The notes: generated from the sequence alone by a model not told the origin. Counted from the stretch's first letter, positions 18,409-26,726 are shown. The stretch is DNA of 64,000 nucleotides from an uncultured Bacteroidales bacterium (GCA_946405435.1 CAMJHF010000016.1:1-64000), one strand, 5' to 3'. Made by a program: numbers and translations.

Positions 18409-19764
18409 ATGAAAAGAGTATTTTTAGTAATTGCATCTGTGCTTGTGATGGCCACGAGCGCATTTGCTCAGGACATTTTCTACCCCGGATTCCAGCTCGG
18501 TCTCAAGGGCGGCGCCGCCTATACCAGCGGTGAGGCTGCTTTCACCCAGCTCATTTCCCCCGCTGCAGCTCTTGACCTCGGCTATCAGATCAGCCCCGTT
18601 TTCGGCCTCCGCGCCGACATCTCCGGCTGGCAGGGCAAAGGCTTCAATGTGACTGACAAGGTTGGCTATAAATTCAACTTCGCCCAGGTCGCGTTGGATG
18701 CAACTTTCGATCTTTGCAACATCTTCGGTTACAAGGAAAGAGTCCTCAATCCCTACGTTTTCCTCGGAGTCGGTGGTGTAGGTTACCTCAAGAACGGTGC
18801 CGACAACTCCGCCAACTACTATGCCAAGTACTGGGAGCCCGTCAAGTTCAATACCGTTGCCCGTGCCGGTCTCGGCGTTGACATCCGCCTGACCGACCTC
18901 CTCGCCATCGAGATCGAGGCCGTCGAGAACTTCCACTCCGACAAATTCAACTCCAAGGCAGGTGAGTACGCTCTCGAGACAGACCAGCAGATCAACCTCC
19001 TCGCAGGTCTGAAGTTCAACTTCGGTGCCGCCGCCGGCAAGAAGAAAGCAGCTGAGGCTGCCGCCGCTGCCGCCGCCGCCGCTGCCGCACAGGCCGCCGC
19101 CGCACAGGCTCGCGCCGACAAAGAACTCGCCGACGCCATCGACGCTGCCAAGAAGGCCATCGAGAACGCCAAGAAGGCCATGGCTGAGAACGACTTCCTC
19201 CCTGAGGACGTAGCTGCCATCAACGACGCTATCAAGGCTCTCCAGGATGCTATCGCCGCCAAGGACATCGACGCCATCAAGGCCGGCACCAAGGCTCTCA
19301 ACGATGCAGTTGACGCCGCCCGCCTGAACAAGAAGAACGCCGACGAGGCCGCCGCCAAGGCCGCTGCCGAGAAGGCCGCCGCCGAGAAGGCCGCCTACGA
19401 GGCCGCCAGGGCCCAGGCTCTTGCCGACGCCATCGAGGCCGCCAAGAAGTCCAGCAACGTCGTTTACTATGTCATCGGCAAGTACGACATCCGCAATCAG
19501 GAGCGCTACAAGATCAACAACCTCCTCAAGAAACTCAAGAAGAATCCTGAGGCCAAGGCAGTCCTCTGCTCCTTCGCTGACAAGGAGACCGGTACCACCG
19601 ACGGCAACTGGGTACTCTCCGAGAACCGCTCCAACATCGTATCCGAGGCTCTGCAGGCTGCAGGTATCGATCCTTCCCGCATCGAGACCTACTGGTACGG
19701 CGACACCAAGCGCATCTCCAAGGTCCCCGAGAAGAACCGTGCTACCGTTCTGCTCTGCAAATAA
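18409..19764 (+). CDS. OmpA-family outer-membrane protein with Ala/Lys-rich helical linker
   Basis: This is a 451-residue protein with a cleavable signal peptide (ATSAFA-QD). Residues about 25-205 look like an 8-stranded OmpA-type beta barrel (alternating hydrophobic strands ending in LKFNFG). Residues about 207-345 are an Ala, Lys, Asp and Glu-rich stretch with runs of Ala, predicted as a long helix or coiled coil. Residues about 348-451 resemble the OmpA C-terminal peptidoglycan-binding domain: NWVLSENRSNIVSEAL fits the NxxLSxxRAxxV signature and RATVLLCK the last strand. It probably ties the outer membrane to the cell wall. It is monocistronic, with a terminator downstream. Confidence 0.88.
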   Translation: MKRVFLVIASVLVMATSAFAQDIFYPGFQLGLKGGAAYTSGEAAFTQLISPAAALDLGYQISPVFGLRADISGWQGKGFNVTDKVGYKFNFAQVALDATFDLCNIFGYKERVLNPYVFLGVGGVGYLKNGADNSANYYAKYWEPVKFNTVARAGLGVDIRLTDLLAIEIEAVENFHSDKFNSKAGEYALETDQQINLLAGLKFNFGAAAGKKKAAEAAAAAAAAAAAQAAAAQARADKELADAIDAAKKAIENAKKAMAENDFLPEDVAAINDAIKALQDAIAAKDIDAIKAGTKALNDAVDAARLNKKNADEAAAKAAAEKAAAEKAAYEAARAQALADAIEAAKKSSNVVYYVIGKYDIRNQERYKINNLLKKLKKNPEAKAVLCSFADKETGTTDGNWVLSENRSNIVSEALQAAGIDPSRIETYWYGDTKRISKVPEKNRATVLLCK

Positions 19765-19787
19765 TTGACACATTATCCAGTCTGAAT

Positions 19788-19819
19788 AAAAGGTTGGTCC
19801 CGGTGGCCAACCTTTTTTT
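19788..19819 (+). terminator. rho-independent terminator between the ompA-like gene and typA
   Basis: AAAAGGTTGG (19788-19797) pairs with CCAACCTTTT (19807-19816), with a 9-base loop and a run of seven T. It ends 9 bases before the typA start, so typA must have its own promoter or rely on read-through. Confidence 0.9.
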
Positions 19820-19827
19820 GAAAACCG

Positions 19828-21636
19828 ATGCAGGAAATTCGAAACATAGCTATAATAGCCCACGTCGACCACGGCAAGACCACCCTGGTGGACAGGATGA
19901 TCTACCAGGCCAACCTGGTGCGGCAGCCCGAGAACCTGGGCCAGTTGATTCTTGACAACAACGACCTGGAGCGCGAAAGAGGCATCACCATTCTTGCCAA
20001 GAACGTGTCCGTCATCTACAAGGGCGTAAAAATCAATATAATAGATACCCCGGGGCACAGCGATTTCGGCGGCGAGGTTGAGCGTGTGCTCAATATGGCC
20101 GACGGCGTGCTGCTGCTCGTCGACGCCTTTGAGGGCTGCATGCCCCAGACGCGCTTCGTGCTGCAGAAAGCCATTTCCATGGGCAAGAAGCCCATAGTGG
20201 TGATAAACAAGGTGGACAAGCCCAACTGCCGCCCGGACGAAGTGCAGGAAGAAGTCTTCGATCTCATGTTCAACCTGGACGCCACCGAGGAGCAGCTTGA
20301 TTTCACCACCGTTTACGGATCAGCCAAGCAGGGCTGGATGTCGCTGGACTGGCGCAAGCCCACCGACAACATCACCCCTTTGCTCGACACCATCCTTGAG
20401 GTCATACCCGCACCGCCGGTGGTTGAGGGCACTCCGCAGATGCTCATCTCCTCGCTCGAGTATTCTCCGTACGTGGGCCGTATCGCCGTCGGCCGTGTCA
20501 CACGCGGCGAACTCCATACCGGCAGCCAGATCAGCCTGTGCAAGCGCTACGATATAGTGCAGAAGCAGAAGATCAAGCAGCTGATGGTATTCGAGGGCCT
20601 GGGCAAGGCAAACGTGGACACCGTGCACTGCGGTGACATCTGCGCCGTGGTGGGAATCGACGGATTCGAGATCGGCGACACCATCGCTGACGCCGAGAAT
20701 CCCGAGGCTCTGCCCCCCATCGCCATCGACGAGCCTACCATGAGCATGCTCTTCTCCATCAACAATTCTCCTTTCTTCGGCAAGGATGGCAAGTACGTCA
20801 CCTCGCGCCACATCAAGGAGCGTCTTGAAAAAGAGCTGGAGAAGAACCTTGCCCTTCGCGTCAAGCCCGGTCTGTCGGCCGACAGCTTCATCGTGTACGG
20901 CAGGGGAGTGCTGCATCTGTCCGTGCTCATCGAGACCATGCGCCGCGAGGGCTTCGAATTGCAGGTCGGCCAGCCCAAAGTGCTGGACAAGACCATAGGA
21001 GGCCAGCGCTGCGAGCCTATAGAAGACCTTAGCATAGAAGTCCCAGAGGAGTTTGTGGGCGCGGCAATCGAGATTTCCACACGCCGCAAGGGCGCCCTCG
21101 TGAGGATGGAACCCCGTGGCGACCGTACACTCCTGGAGTTCGAAATTCCTACCCGCGGCCTTATGGGCCTTCGCTCCAACCTGCTCACCGCCACTCAGGG
21201 CGAGGCTGTCATCGCCCATCGATTCAAGGAGTACCAGCCCTTCAAGGGCGAGATAGAGCGCCGGAGCAACGGCTCCCTGGTGTCACTGGAGACAGGAGAG
21301 GCAATCGCATATTCCATCAACAAACTGCTTGACCGCGGGCGCTTCTTCGTGGAACCCGGCGAGGAAATCTACTGCGGACAGGTTGTTGGCGAACATACCC
21401 GCGAGAGGGACCTCAACGTCAATATTTGCAAGACCAAGAAACTCACGAACGTGCGTGCGGCCGGCTCCGACGAGAAGATAATCCTGCCTCCGGCAATAAA
21501 GTTCTCTCTGGAAGAAGCTCTTGAGTACATTCAGGACGACGAATTCGTGGAGGTGACCCCACATTTTATGAGAATCCGCAAGATTTTGCTCGATCCTTTG
21601 GCCCGCAAGCGAAATAGTGACAGCGAAGATTGTTAA
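19828..21636 (+). CDS. typA: translational GTPase TypA/BipA
   Basis: This 602-residue protein is of normal TypA length. The G domain shows the G1 loop HVDHGKTTL (residues 12-20), the switch II segment DTPGHSDFGGEVERV and the NKVD G4 motif, followed by EF-G-like domains II, III and V and the TypA-specific C-terminal domain. TypA binds the ribosome and helps assembly of the large subunit and translation under stress. The start ATG directly follows the upstream terminator. The yceD and rpmF genes follow within a few tens of bases. Confidence 0.97.
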   Translation: MQEIRNIAIIAHVDHGKTTLVDRMIYQANLVRQPENLGQLILDNNDLERERGITILAKNVSVIYKGVKINIIDTPGHSDFGGEVERVLNMADGVLLLVDAFEGCMPQTRFVLQKAISMGKKPIVVINKVDKPNCRPDEVQEEVFDLMFNLDATEEQLDFTTVYGSAKQGWMSLDWRKPTDNITPLLDTILEVIPAPPVVEGTPQMLISSLEYSPYVGRIAVGRVTRGELHTGSQISLCKRYDIVQKQKIKQLMVFEGLGKANVDTVHCGDICAVVGIDGFEIGDTIADAENPEALPPIAIDEPTMSMLFSINNSPFFGKDGKYVTSRHIKERLEKELEKNLALRVKPGLSADSFIVYGRGVLHLSVLIETMRREGFELQVGQPKVLDKTIGGQRCEPIEDLSIEVPEEFVGAAIEISTRRKGALVRMEPRGDRTLLEFEIPTRGLMGLRSNLLTATQGEAVIAHRFKEYQPFKGEIERRSNGSLVSLETGEAIAYSINKLLDRGRFFVEPGEEIYCGQVVGEHTRERDLNVNICKTKKLTNVRAAGSDEKIILPPAIKFSLEEALEYIQDDEFVEVTPHFMRIRKILLDPLARKRNSDSEDC

Positions 21637-21660
21637 AACTTAAAATTTTTATTACCTTTG
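21630..21660 (+). promoter_or_regulatory. candidate promoter for yceD-rpmF overlapping the 3' end of typA
   Basis: TTG (21630-21632) and TACCTTTG (21653-21660) are 20 bases apart, a close fit to the Bacteroidetes consensus. The -33 element lies inside the last typA codons. It overlaps the only plausible upstream start (TTG 21658) of yceD. Confidence 0.6.
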
Positions 21661-22044
21661 CAACCCTTTATAGTTAAACTGATTGGTCTGGCCTCCGGAA
21701 GGACGGTGTTCAACTGGGTGGCGGACGGAAAGTTCTTTGAACAATTCGGCAACCCCGACATCCTTTCCGCAGACTTATGTGTCGCCGCCACAGTGGTGAA
21801 CCATGGGGCTACGGTGGATGTGGAGTGCGTAATCAACGGCAAGGTTACAGTCCCTTGCGACCGCTGTCTGGACGAATTGGAACTGGAAGTCAGTACGGAT
21901 TTCTCGGAGGTTTATACCCCCACGGGAGCCGACCTGGACCTCAGTCAGGACATATATGACTACGTGTGCACGGCACTTCCCTTGCAGCGTGTCCATCCTG
22001 AGGGCGGATGCAACCCAGAGACTATAAAGTTTTTGAGCAAATAG
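21658..22044 (+). CDS. yceD: YceD/DUF177 family protein (start uncertain)
   Basis: The protein is about 128 residues. CDRCLDELELEV is the conserved CxxCL signature of the DUF177 family, and the gene sits directly before rpmF (L32), the conserved place for this family, which has been linked to 23S rRNA accumulation. The conserved domain begins at FIVKLIGL with no ATG before it. The frame can start at TTG 21658, or at non-standard codons just after it; a GTG at 21706 would remove the first conserved strand. The assignment is firm, the exact start is not. Confidence 0.85.
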   Translation: MQPFIVKLIGLASGRTVFNWVADGKFFEQFGNPDILSADLCVAATVVNHGATVDVECVINGKVTVPCDRCLDELELEVSTDFSEVYTPTGADLDLSQDIYDYVCTALPLQRVHPEGGCNPETIKFLSK

Positions 22045-22065
22045 TAATATTTAAATTATAGAACA

Positions 22066-22248
22066 ATGGCACATCCGAAACACAAACTCTCCAAGCAGAG
22101 AAGAGACAAGAGGCGTACTCACGATTTCGCTCCTGTACCTACCCTGGCCACCTGCCCCAACTGCGGCGCCACGGTGATGTATCACCGCGTATGCCCTGAG
22201 TGCGGTTACTACAGAGGCCGCCAGATCATCGTCAAGAGCGCTGAGTAG
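22066..22248 (+). CDS. rpmF: 50S ribosomal protein L32
   Basis: This 60-residue protein begins MAHPKHKLSKQRRDKRRTH, the typical basic L32 N-terminus. The zinc-ribbon cysteines are present as CPNCG (with the first pair around residue 30) and CPECGYY near residue 45. It is part of the large ribosomal subunit. It follows yceD by 21 bases. In many Bacteroidales plsX and fabH come next; here a tRNA-Arg and a mobile island follow instead. Confidence 0.97.
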   Translation: MAHPKHKLSKQRRDKRRTHDFAPVPTLATCPNCGATVMYHRVCPECGYYRGRQIIVKSAE

Positions 22249-22276
22249 CAATCCTTCAGCCGGCTTGTCCGGCCAT

Positions 22277-22348
22277 GGCCTCATAGTTCAACGGATAGAA
22301 CGGAAGTTTCCTAAACTTTAAATCGAGGTTCGATTCCTCGTGGGGCTA
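22277..22348 (+). tRNA. tRNA-Arg (anticodon CCT)
   Basis: The cloverleaf can be drawn by hand: acceptor 22277-22283 with 22341-22347; T8-A9; D stem GTTC/GAAC with loop AACGGATA; anticodon stem 22303-22307 with 22315-22319 and loop TTCCTAA, giving anticodon CCT that reads AGG; 4-base variable loop; T arm CGAGG-TTCGATT-CCTCG. The discriminator is A22348, and the 3' CCA is not encoded exactly. The end of this gene is the left junction of the following island. Confidence 0.93.
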
Positions 22349-22349
22349 C
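22344..22349. other. possible left attachment core of the island (GGCTAC)
   Basis: GGCTAC at the end of the tRNA recurs at 28572-28577, just before a strong bidirectional terminator that would sit naturally behind a tRNA. GTTCGAT also occurs upstream of both copies (22328 and 28551), but at different spacing. The repeat is too short to be proof. Confidence 0.3.
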
Positions 22350-22354
22350 CCAAG

Positions 22355-22388
22355 CGGACTTTCCTGAAAAAACAGGGGAGTCCGTTTT
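22355..22388 (+). terminator. hairpin terminator directly after tRNA-Arg
   Basis: CGGACTTTCCTG (22355-22366) pairs with CAGGGGAGTCCG (22373-22384), counting two G-T wobbles, with a 6-A loop and a TTTTG end. It would terminate the tRNA transcript. On the other strand it is part of the recombinase 3' end. Confidence 0.7.
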
Positions 22389-23877
22389 GTTTTGCCCTCG
22401 TAACTCATTGGCATTTTCATAGATATAGCCAAGGACTGAGTTGAAGTTTGAGGTTCGATAATTTTTCCCGTCAAATTCGATTTCCTCGTCAAAAATCGAA
22501 CCTAAGAGCCGTATCTTGGTTTCTGCACTGGCATTGGAGAAGTAGCGGTCAAGGTTTTCCACCAGATTTAAGCCGTAGTTAACCTTCTCCTTGATGTTAG
22601 TATCTTCACTGGTCTGCAGGGCTTTTATTCGGCACTCAAGATTATGTATTTTTTCGTTGTACCTCTTAAGTTGTTCATCCCTGTCAGGCTTTGATAGTTC
22701 TCCATCGAAATACAGGTCATTTACTTTATCGACCCTTTCCTTGACCTTTTGAATTTCCGCCTGCAATTTGCTGACTTCGCCTTTCCTTACATCTTTATCC
22801 TTTCCGCGTGCATCATTAAGGATTGCCTTATAGAGCGCTGTAATTGCTTTATTTGGGGTTAGTCCTGACACATAGTAAAGGCGTCGTTCGCTTTTTCTGC
22901 CCTAATGTTGAGGTGCTTGTGGTCGTGATTGCAGCAATAGTAATCGTAGTGACCTCCATGTCCTCTGGATGTTGCTCCTGTAACCCTGTGCCCACAGATT
23001 GGACACACGAGATATTTTCGAAGGTAAAGATTAGGATTGTTTGCCTTGTGCATCTTGGGCTTTTTCCTTCGCTTCCCGTCCATAACGTCCTGCACTGCGT
23101 TGAATGTCTCTATGTCAATGAGAGGCTCATGTTTTCCTTTGACTTCGCGTGAGGGGAAATTTTCGAATGCTGGAACTTGAATCAAGCCGATATAAAAACA
23201 GTTCCGAAGCATCTTGAAGAAACTGCTTTTGGACGCTTGTGGTAGTAGCCTTCGTTTAATGGACATCGGAGCCTCAATACCTTCCGCCACTTGCGCAAAT
23301 ACTTTTTTTATTATGGGTGCAGTAACAGGGTCAATGTCTATGTAATGGTCTGCACCTGTTTCTTCGTTCGCCTTGATGTTTCGGTAGCCGCGAGGTGCTC
23401 TGCCACACCATTCTCCTCGCATCAAATGCTCATGAATGCCTTCTTGAGTGCGTCGTGAAATCTTGATATCCTCAGTATGCGCTACTCCACATCTTATGGA
23501 TAACCAAATGGGCCAGTCCGTCGCGGTAAAATCAATGGGCTCCTCAATGGCATTAATTTCCACTCCAAGTTCGTCCATAAACAAGCGTTTATAAGTAAAA
23601 GCGAACTCTACATTACGGGAATATCTATCCCAACGCAGGAACAAGACTAAGTCAGCAAGACCTGTATTTCTTTTACAAAACTCATAGACCCGCTTTATCT
23701 CGGGTCTGCGCATGTCAAAGTCTTTAGCGGAGTAATCTTCATGATACGGTTCGCCGACTATTTCATAGCCATGGCTTTCGCAGTAACTTCTTAATGCCCT
23801 TTCCTGATGTTCGATGCTGAGGCGGTCGTTCTTTTGCTCGTCGCTTGATACGCGACAATACAGGATTACTCGTTTAC

Positions 23878-24060
23878 TCATACGTTCTGCAAGTTTAGGT
23901 TATTAATACGCTCTTCCTCAATTTGGATTCTTGCCCAATTCTCGAGGAATGATTTCAGGTGTACCAGGTCGTTCTGTTCAATGGTACAGTTGTACTTTTT
24001 TAGGATGGTAGTGCATCTTTCAAGTGATAACACGGTTAATAAAACATTACAATGCCACAT
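23878..24060 (-). CDS. small protein coupled to the serine recombinase
   Basis: This protein of about 60 residues starts at the ATG at 24060 (MWHCNVLL); in-frame ATGs further upstream at 24108 and 24120 are possible. Its stop overlaps the recombinase start as ATGA, which indicates translational coupling. The C-terminal half (LERCTTILKKYNCTIEQNDLVHLKSFLENWARI) looks like a short helical protein of the kind often placed before recombinases in Bacteroidetes elements. I cannot assign a function; an accessory or regulatory role for integration is inferred. Confidence 0.6.
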   Translation of the reverse strand: MWHCNVLLTVLSLERCTTILKKYNCTIEQNDLVHLKSFLENWARIQIEEERINNLNLQNV

Positions 24061-24167
24061 AGATGAGTGGCTTATTTTTGTCGGGGAGTACCGACAGCTG
24101 GCATGCATTACAGAGGTCAACCGTTTTCAAAGATATGCTAAAATAATGGGAAAAACAAAATGCGGTC

Positions 24168-24800
24168 CTAAAATAGTTCCTTGATTTTCCGCAAGGTGTT
24201 GATGGATGTGCCTGTGATGGCGCTGGTGTTTCGGAGGCTGATACCTTTGTGGAGCAGGCTTATTTCCTTGGAATACTGCTGCCGATAGGCGTCCTCGGAT
24301 TTCCTGTAGTTTGACGGGCGTCCCATCTTGATACCTTCCTTGCGGCATTTGGCTATGTACTGGTCACGACCGCTAGCCATGCGCTCTTTGATGGTCAGAC
24401 GTTCCATGCTGGCGATTTCCAGAAGGATGGTGCATATCAGGCTGGTCACAGGGTTAACCTTGCCGTCGGGGTTGAGGGTCTCAAGGTTGTAGTTCTTGAC
24501 GTACAGTGACACGCCGTGCTCGTTGAGGGTCTGGATGACCCGCAGGGCTTCGAGGGTGTTACGACCGAGACGGCTGATTTCAAGGCAGACCACACGGCTG
24601 ATTTCGTGGTCCTTGACGTAGGCAATAAGGTCTTGAATTTCTTACCGCTCCTCTATGACCTTAGCGCCGCTTACCTTGTTGCAGAACGTAGCCTCAACGA
24701 CCCAACCTACGCGGCCACAATAGTCAGTTAGTTCATTGACCTGCCTTTGGTATTCCTGCTTATCGGTGCTCACGCGAGCCAGTATAACAACCTTGTCCAT
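24168..24800 (-). pseudogene. resolvase/invertase-type serine recombinase with an in-frame stop
   Basis: Reading from the ATG at 24800 gives MDKVVILARVSTDKQEYQRQ, with the catalytic Ser at residue 11, followed by a resolvase core. Codon 53 (24644-24642) is TAA, between VIEER and EIQDLIAYV. Beyond it the same frame continues with VVCLEISRLGRNTLEAL, the dimerisation helix, MERLTIKERMASG and a C-terminal HTH (SLLHKGISLRNTSAITGTSINTLRKI). A full-length product would be 210 residues, normal for this family. As it stands it is a nonsense pseudogene. An AT-rich perfect inverted repeat lies just upstream. Confidence 0.83.
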
Positions 24801-24832
24801 ATCCTGATGTTTTGCTATATAAATATACTGCT

Positions 24833-24876
24833 AATATTTAATATATGCAAGCAATTTAAGGAATATATTAAATATT
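24833..24876. repeat. perfect 14-bp inverted repeat upstream of the resolvase gene
   Basis: AATATTTAATATAT (24833-24846) and ATATATTAAATATT (24863-24876) are exact reverse complements with a 16-base spacer. The position between the resolvase start and the divergent 24920 gene suggests a recombinase binding (res-like) site or an operator. Confidence 0.65.
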
Positions 24877-24919
24877 CGCAAAAATTCATTATATTTGACG
24901 TACTTGTACCTTTATTACG

Positions 24920-25165
24920 ATGGCAGAAATCAACGGAAAACAGGAACGTATGGTCGTTCACCTTGAAGTCAACGGCAAGCACTATTATTATGGTAATTTG
25001 AAGGCGCTCTGTGACAATTGGAACAAAGAAACTCTTGGTGTAGGCTACTCTATCCTTCGCAACTATGGCATAACTGTCGACAAACCGTTTATAAATGACA
25101 AGTGCATCATCCGTAGAGGTATAATCCAAACATCTTCTCGAAAAACTGTAGTTCAACAACAATAA
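24920..25165 (+). CDS. small conserved-looking hypothetical protein of mobile elements
   Basis: This 81-residue protein has the pattern MVVHLEVNGKHYYYGNLKALCDNW, then ILRNYGITVDKPFINDKCIIRRG and a basic end. I recall similar short proteins (a beta-hairpin followed by a helix) as frequent cargo in Bacteroidetes elements and plasmids, but cannot name a function. A -7-like TATATTTG at 24890-24897 lies 23 bases upstream. The next gene begins 17 bases after its stop, so these two and probably the third are co-transcribed. Confidence 0.65.
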   Translation: MAEINGKQERMVVHLEVNGKHYYYGNLKALCDNWNKETLGVGYSILRNYGITVDKPFINDKCIIRRGIIQTSSRKTVVQQQ

Positions 25166-25182
25166 TACACATCAACTCAATT

Positions 25183-25971
25183 ATGAAGAAGTATCTGTAC
25201 TTGTGGCATTACATACCGTTGGTAATCCTTGCCATTGCATTGCTTGTTCTTTATATTGACCCGTGGCTTGGCATTTGGGGACTTTTAATGGTATGGTGGT
25301 TGTTGCTTCCAATGTTTATTCTTGCGATTGTGGCGATAGTACAAAGTATGAATAATGGTGGAGCACACAAAGTGGGAGTTCTGTCGTTTTCGTCGATTAT
25401 CTTTTGGGCTTTCATTATGTTTTTTGTAGTAAGGGTTCCTTTGTATAAATGTAATCCTGATACAATGGAGAAACATTATACAAAGAAAGGCCCAATGATA
25501 GAGGAACTTGTTACCTTCACGCAAGATGCATTGGATGAAGGACAGAATATGTACCTTGAATTCGAGCACGGGAAAGTGTCGATGTTTCACACTCCATCAA
25601 ATAATCACTGGGGCGACGTTGATTCATTGAAAACCAGCCTTATGGCAGAAGTGGGACTGGATGAGGAAGAGTTCCAATTCATAAAAAATACATTAAAGAG
25701 TGTTGGGTGTATATCAATTGATACCCGTTCACCAAATTATTGCGAAGTAGGTTATAAGCGTGTTGGGCTGGGGATGTATTCATATCGCATCTTCTATTCA
25801 CCTATGAACAATGAGCAGAAACAAGAGTCCTTGTCTGACCCGAGCCTCATCCCCTATAATGACAGAGTCGTGTTTATGTTTGGGGGTGGGGCCGCTGGCC
25901 CTCAGTCGTTTCCAAAAGAAGTAAAGGATGATTTTCTGCAGAAGCACGGCGTGATAGTCTCTGAGTTATAG
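25183..25971 (+). CDS. membrane protein with three N-terminal helices, function unknown
   Basis: This 262-residue protein has three hydrophobic segments in its first about 90 residues (around 8-28, 31-55 and 66-86), followed by a soluble domain of about 170 residues without a recognisable motif. The domain has a central stretch LEFEHGKVSMFHTP and a C-terminal GGGAAGPQSFPKEVKDDFL. It is cargo of the tRNA-Arg island, AT-richer than the chromosome, and lies 29 bases before the YiiX-like lipoprotein gene. A role together with that lipoprotein at the envelope is possible but not shown. Confidence 0.72.
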   Translation: MKKYLYLWHYIPLVILAIALLVLYIDPWLGIWGLLMVWWLLLPMFILAIVAIVQSMNNGGAHKVGVLSFSSIIFWAFIMFFVVRVPLYKCNPDTMEKHYTKKGPMIEELVTFTQDALDEGQNMYLEFEHGKVSMFHTPSNNHWGDVDSLKTSLMAEVGLDEEEFQFIKNTLKSVGCISIDTRSPNYCEVGYKRVGLGMYSYRIFYSPMNNEQKQESLSDPSLIPYNDRVVFMFGGGAAGPQSFPKEVKDDFLQKHGVIVSEL

Positions 25972-26000
25972 TAGTGATATCATATGTTAGAAAAAGAACT

Positions 26001-26648
26001 ATGCGGAAAGAATTATTGCTGATTGTGGTTATCACCATTTTGGCAGCATCTGTTTCCGTATCGTCTTGTGGACAGAAACAGGGACAGGGGCAAGTTCAGG
26101 AAACTGTAGTACCGCAGGATGGAGACATCGTCTTTCACGAATCCACCTCCCGTCAAAGTCCGATTATCAAGTTGGCTCAACATAGCAGATGGACTCACTG
26201 CGGAATCGTTTTTCACATTGGTAACAAAGCATTTGTATACGAAGCGGTTGAACCTGTAAAGTACACTCCGCTGAATGATTGGATAGCCAGAGGTAAGGAT
26301 GGCGTATATTGTGCTAAACGGTTGGATAATCCGTTACCTGCTTCGACCATTGAGAAGATGAAAGCCGTTGGTGCCAAGTATAAGGGTAAACACTATGATA
26401 CATTGTTTCAATGGAGTGATAACAAGTTGTACTGTTCGGAACTGATATGGAAGATTTACTTACAAGGTGCAGACATTGAGTTGTGTTCGCCCGAGCAGTT
26501 CTCTGATTTCCATATTTCTAATCCCATTGTAAAGAAGCTTATTAATGAAAGATATGGAGACAAGTTCGACCCCTCTGAGCAGTTGGTCTCTCCCAAAGCC
26601 CTATACAATTCGAGTTTACTGAAAGAAGTTCGTTACTCTGAATTGTAA
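26001..26648 (+). CDS. YiiX/YebB-like (C92 papain-fold) lipoprotein
   Basis: This is a 215-residue protein. The ATG at 26001 opens a lipoprotein signal (lipobox VSSC); an earlier in-frame ATG at 25974 precedes it. The mature part has the permuted NlpC/P60-like signature of the YiiX family: GDIVFHESTSRQSP, the likely catalytic His in RWTHCGIVF (residue 66), and the likely catalytic Cys in LYCSELIW (residue 145). Known members act as amidases, peptidases or acyl hydrolases on cell-wall or lipid substrates. It is the last gene of the island's plus-strand cargo unit and is followed by a terminator. Confidence 0.83.
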   Translation: MRKELLLIVVITILAASVSVSSCGQKQGQGQVQETVVPQDGDIVFHESTSRQSPIIKLAQHSRWTHCGIVFHIGNKAFVYEAVEPVKYTPLNDWIARGKDGVYCAKRLDNPLPASTIEKMKAVGAKYKGKHYDTLFQWSDNKLYCSELIWKIYLQGADIELCSPEQFSDFHISNPIVKKLINERYGDKFDPSEQLVSPKALYNSSLLKEVRYSEL

Positions 26649-26677
26649 CAAGCAGCCGTTTCACTGTTCTTTTTATT

Positions 26678-26726
26678 ACAAAGAATGAAGGTGATACATT
26701 TTGTGTTGATGTATCACCTTCTTTGT
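26678..26726 (+). terminator. hairpin terminator after the YiiX-like gene
   Basis: GAAGGTGATACAT (26687-26699) pairs perfectly with ATGTATCACCTTC (26709-26721). The flanks ACAAAG and CTTTGT extend the stem. It lies between the convergent cargo unit and the Rep-like gene and may act for both. Confidence 0.8.

Larger units (their letters stand above)
22311..23881 (-). pseudogene. large serine recombinase, broken by a frameshift
   Basis: The first frame (23881 to 22859, 340 residues) has the serine recombinase catalytic domain (YCRVSSDEQ, catalytic Ser at residue 12; later LVFLRWDRYSRN), a recombinase domain (GRAPRGYRN) and a zinc ribbon (CPICGHR, YYCCNHDHKH). It stops after NIRAEKANDAFTMCQD. 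The protein clearly continues in another frame (22871 to 22311, 186 residues: YYVSGLTPNKAITALYKA, coiled coil, then a family-like end). One base appears to be missing near 22870. The final residues, VAPRGIEPRFKV, are the antisense of the tRNA-Arg, so the reading frame runs into the attachment site. It probably inserted the island but would now be inactive unless the shift is a sequencing error. Confidence 0.82.

Noticed and set aside
18424..20058. A 544-codon minus-strand frame across the OmpA-like gene and the start of typA
   Set aside because: It is a shadow of the Ala-rich plus-strand coding sequence and would cross a terminator between two genes.
22859..22871. Programmed -1 frameshifting in the serine recombinase
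   Set aside because: No X-XXY-YYZ slippery heptamer or strong following stem is seen at the junction; a mutation or sequence error is simpler.
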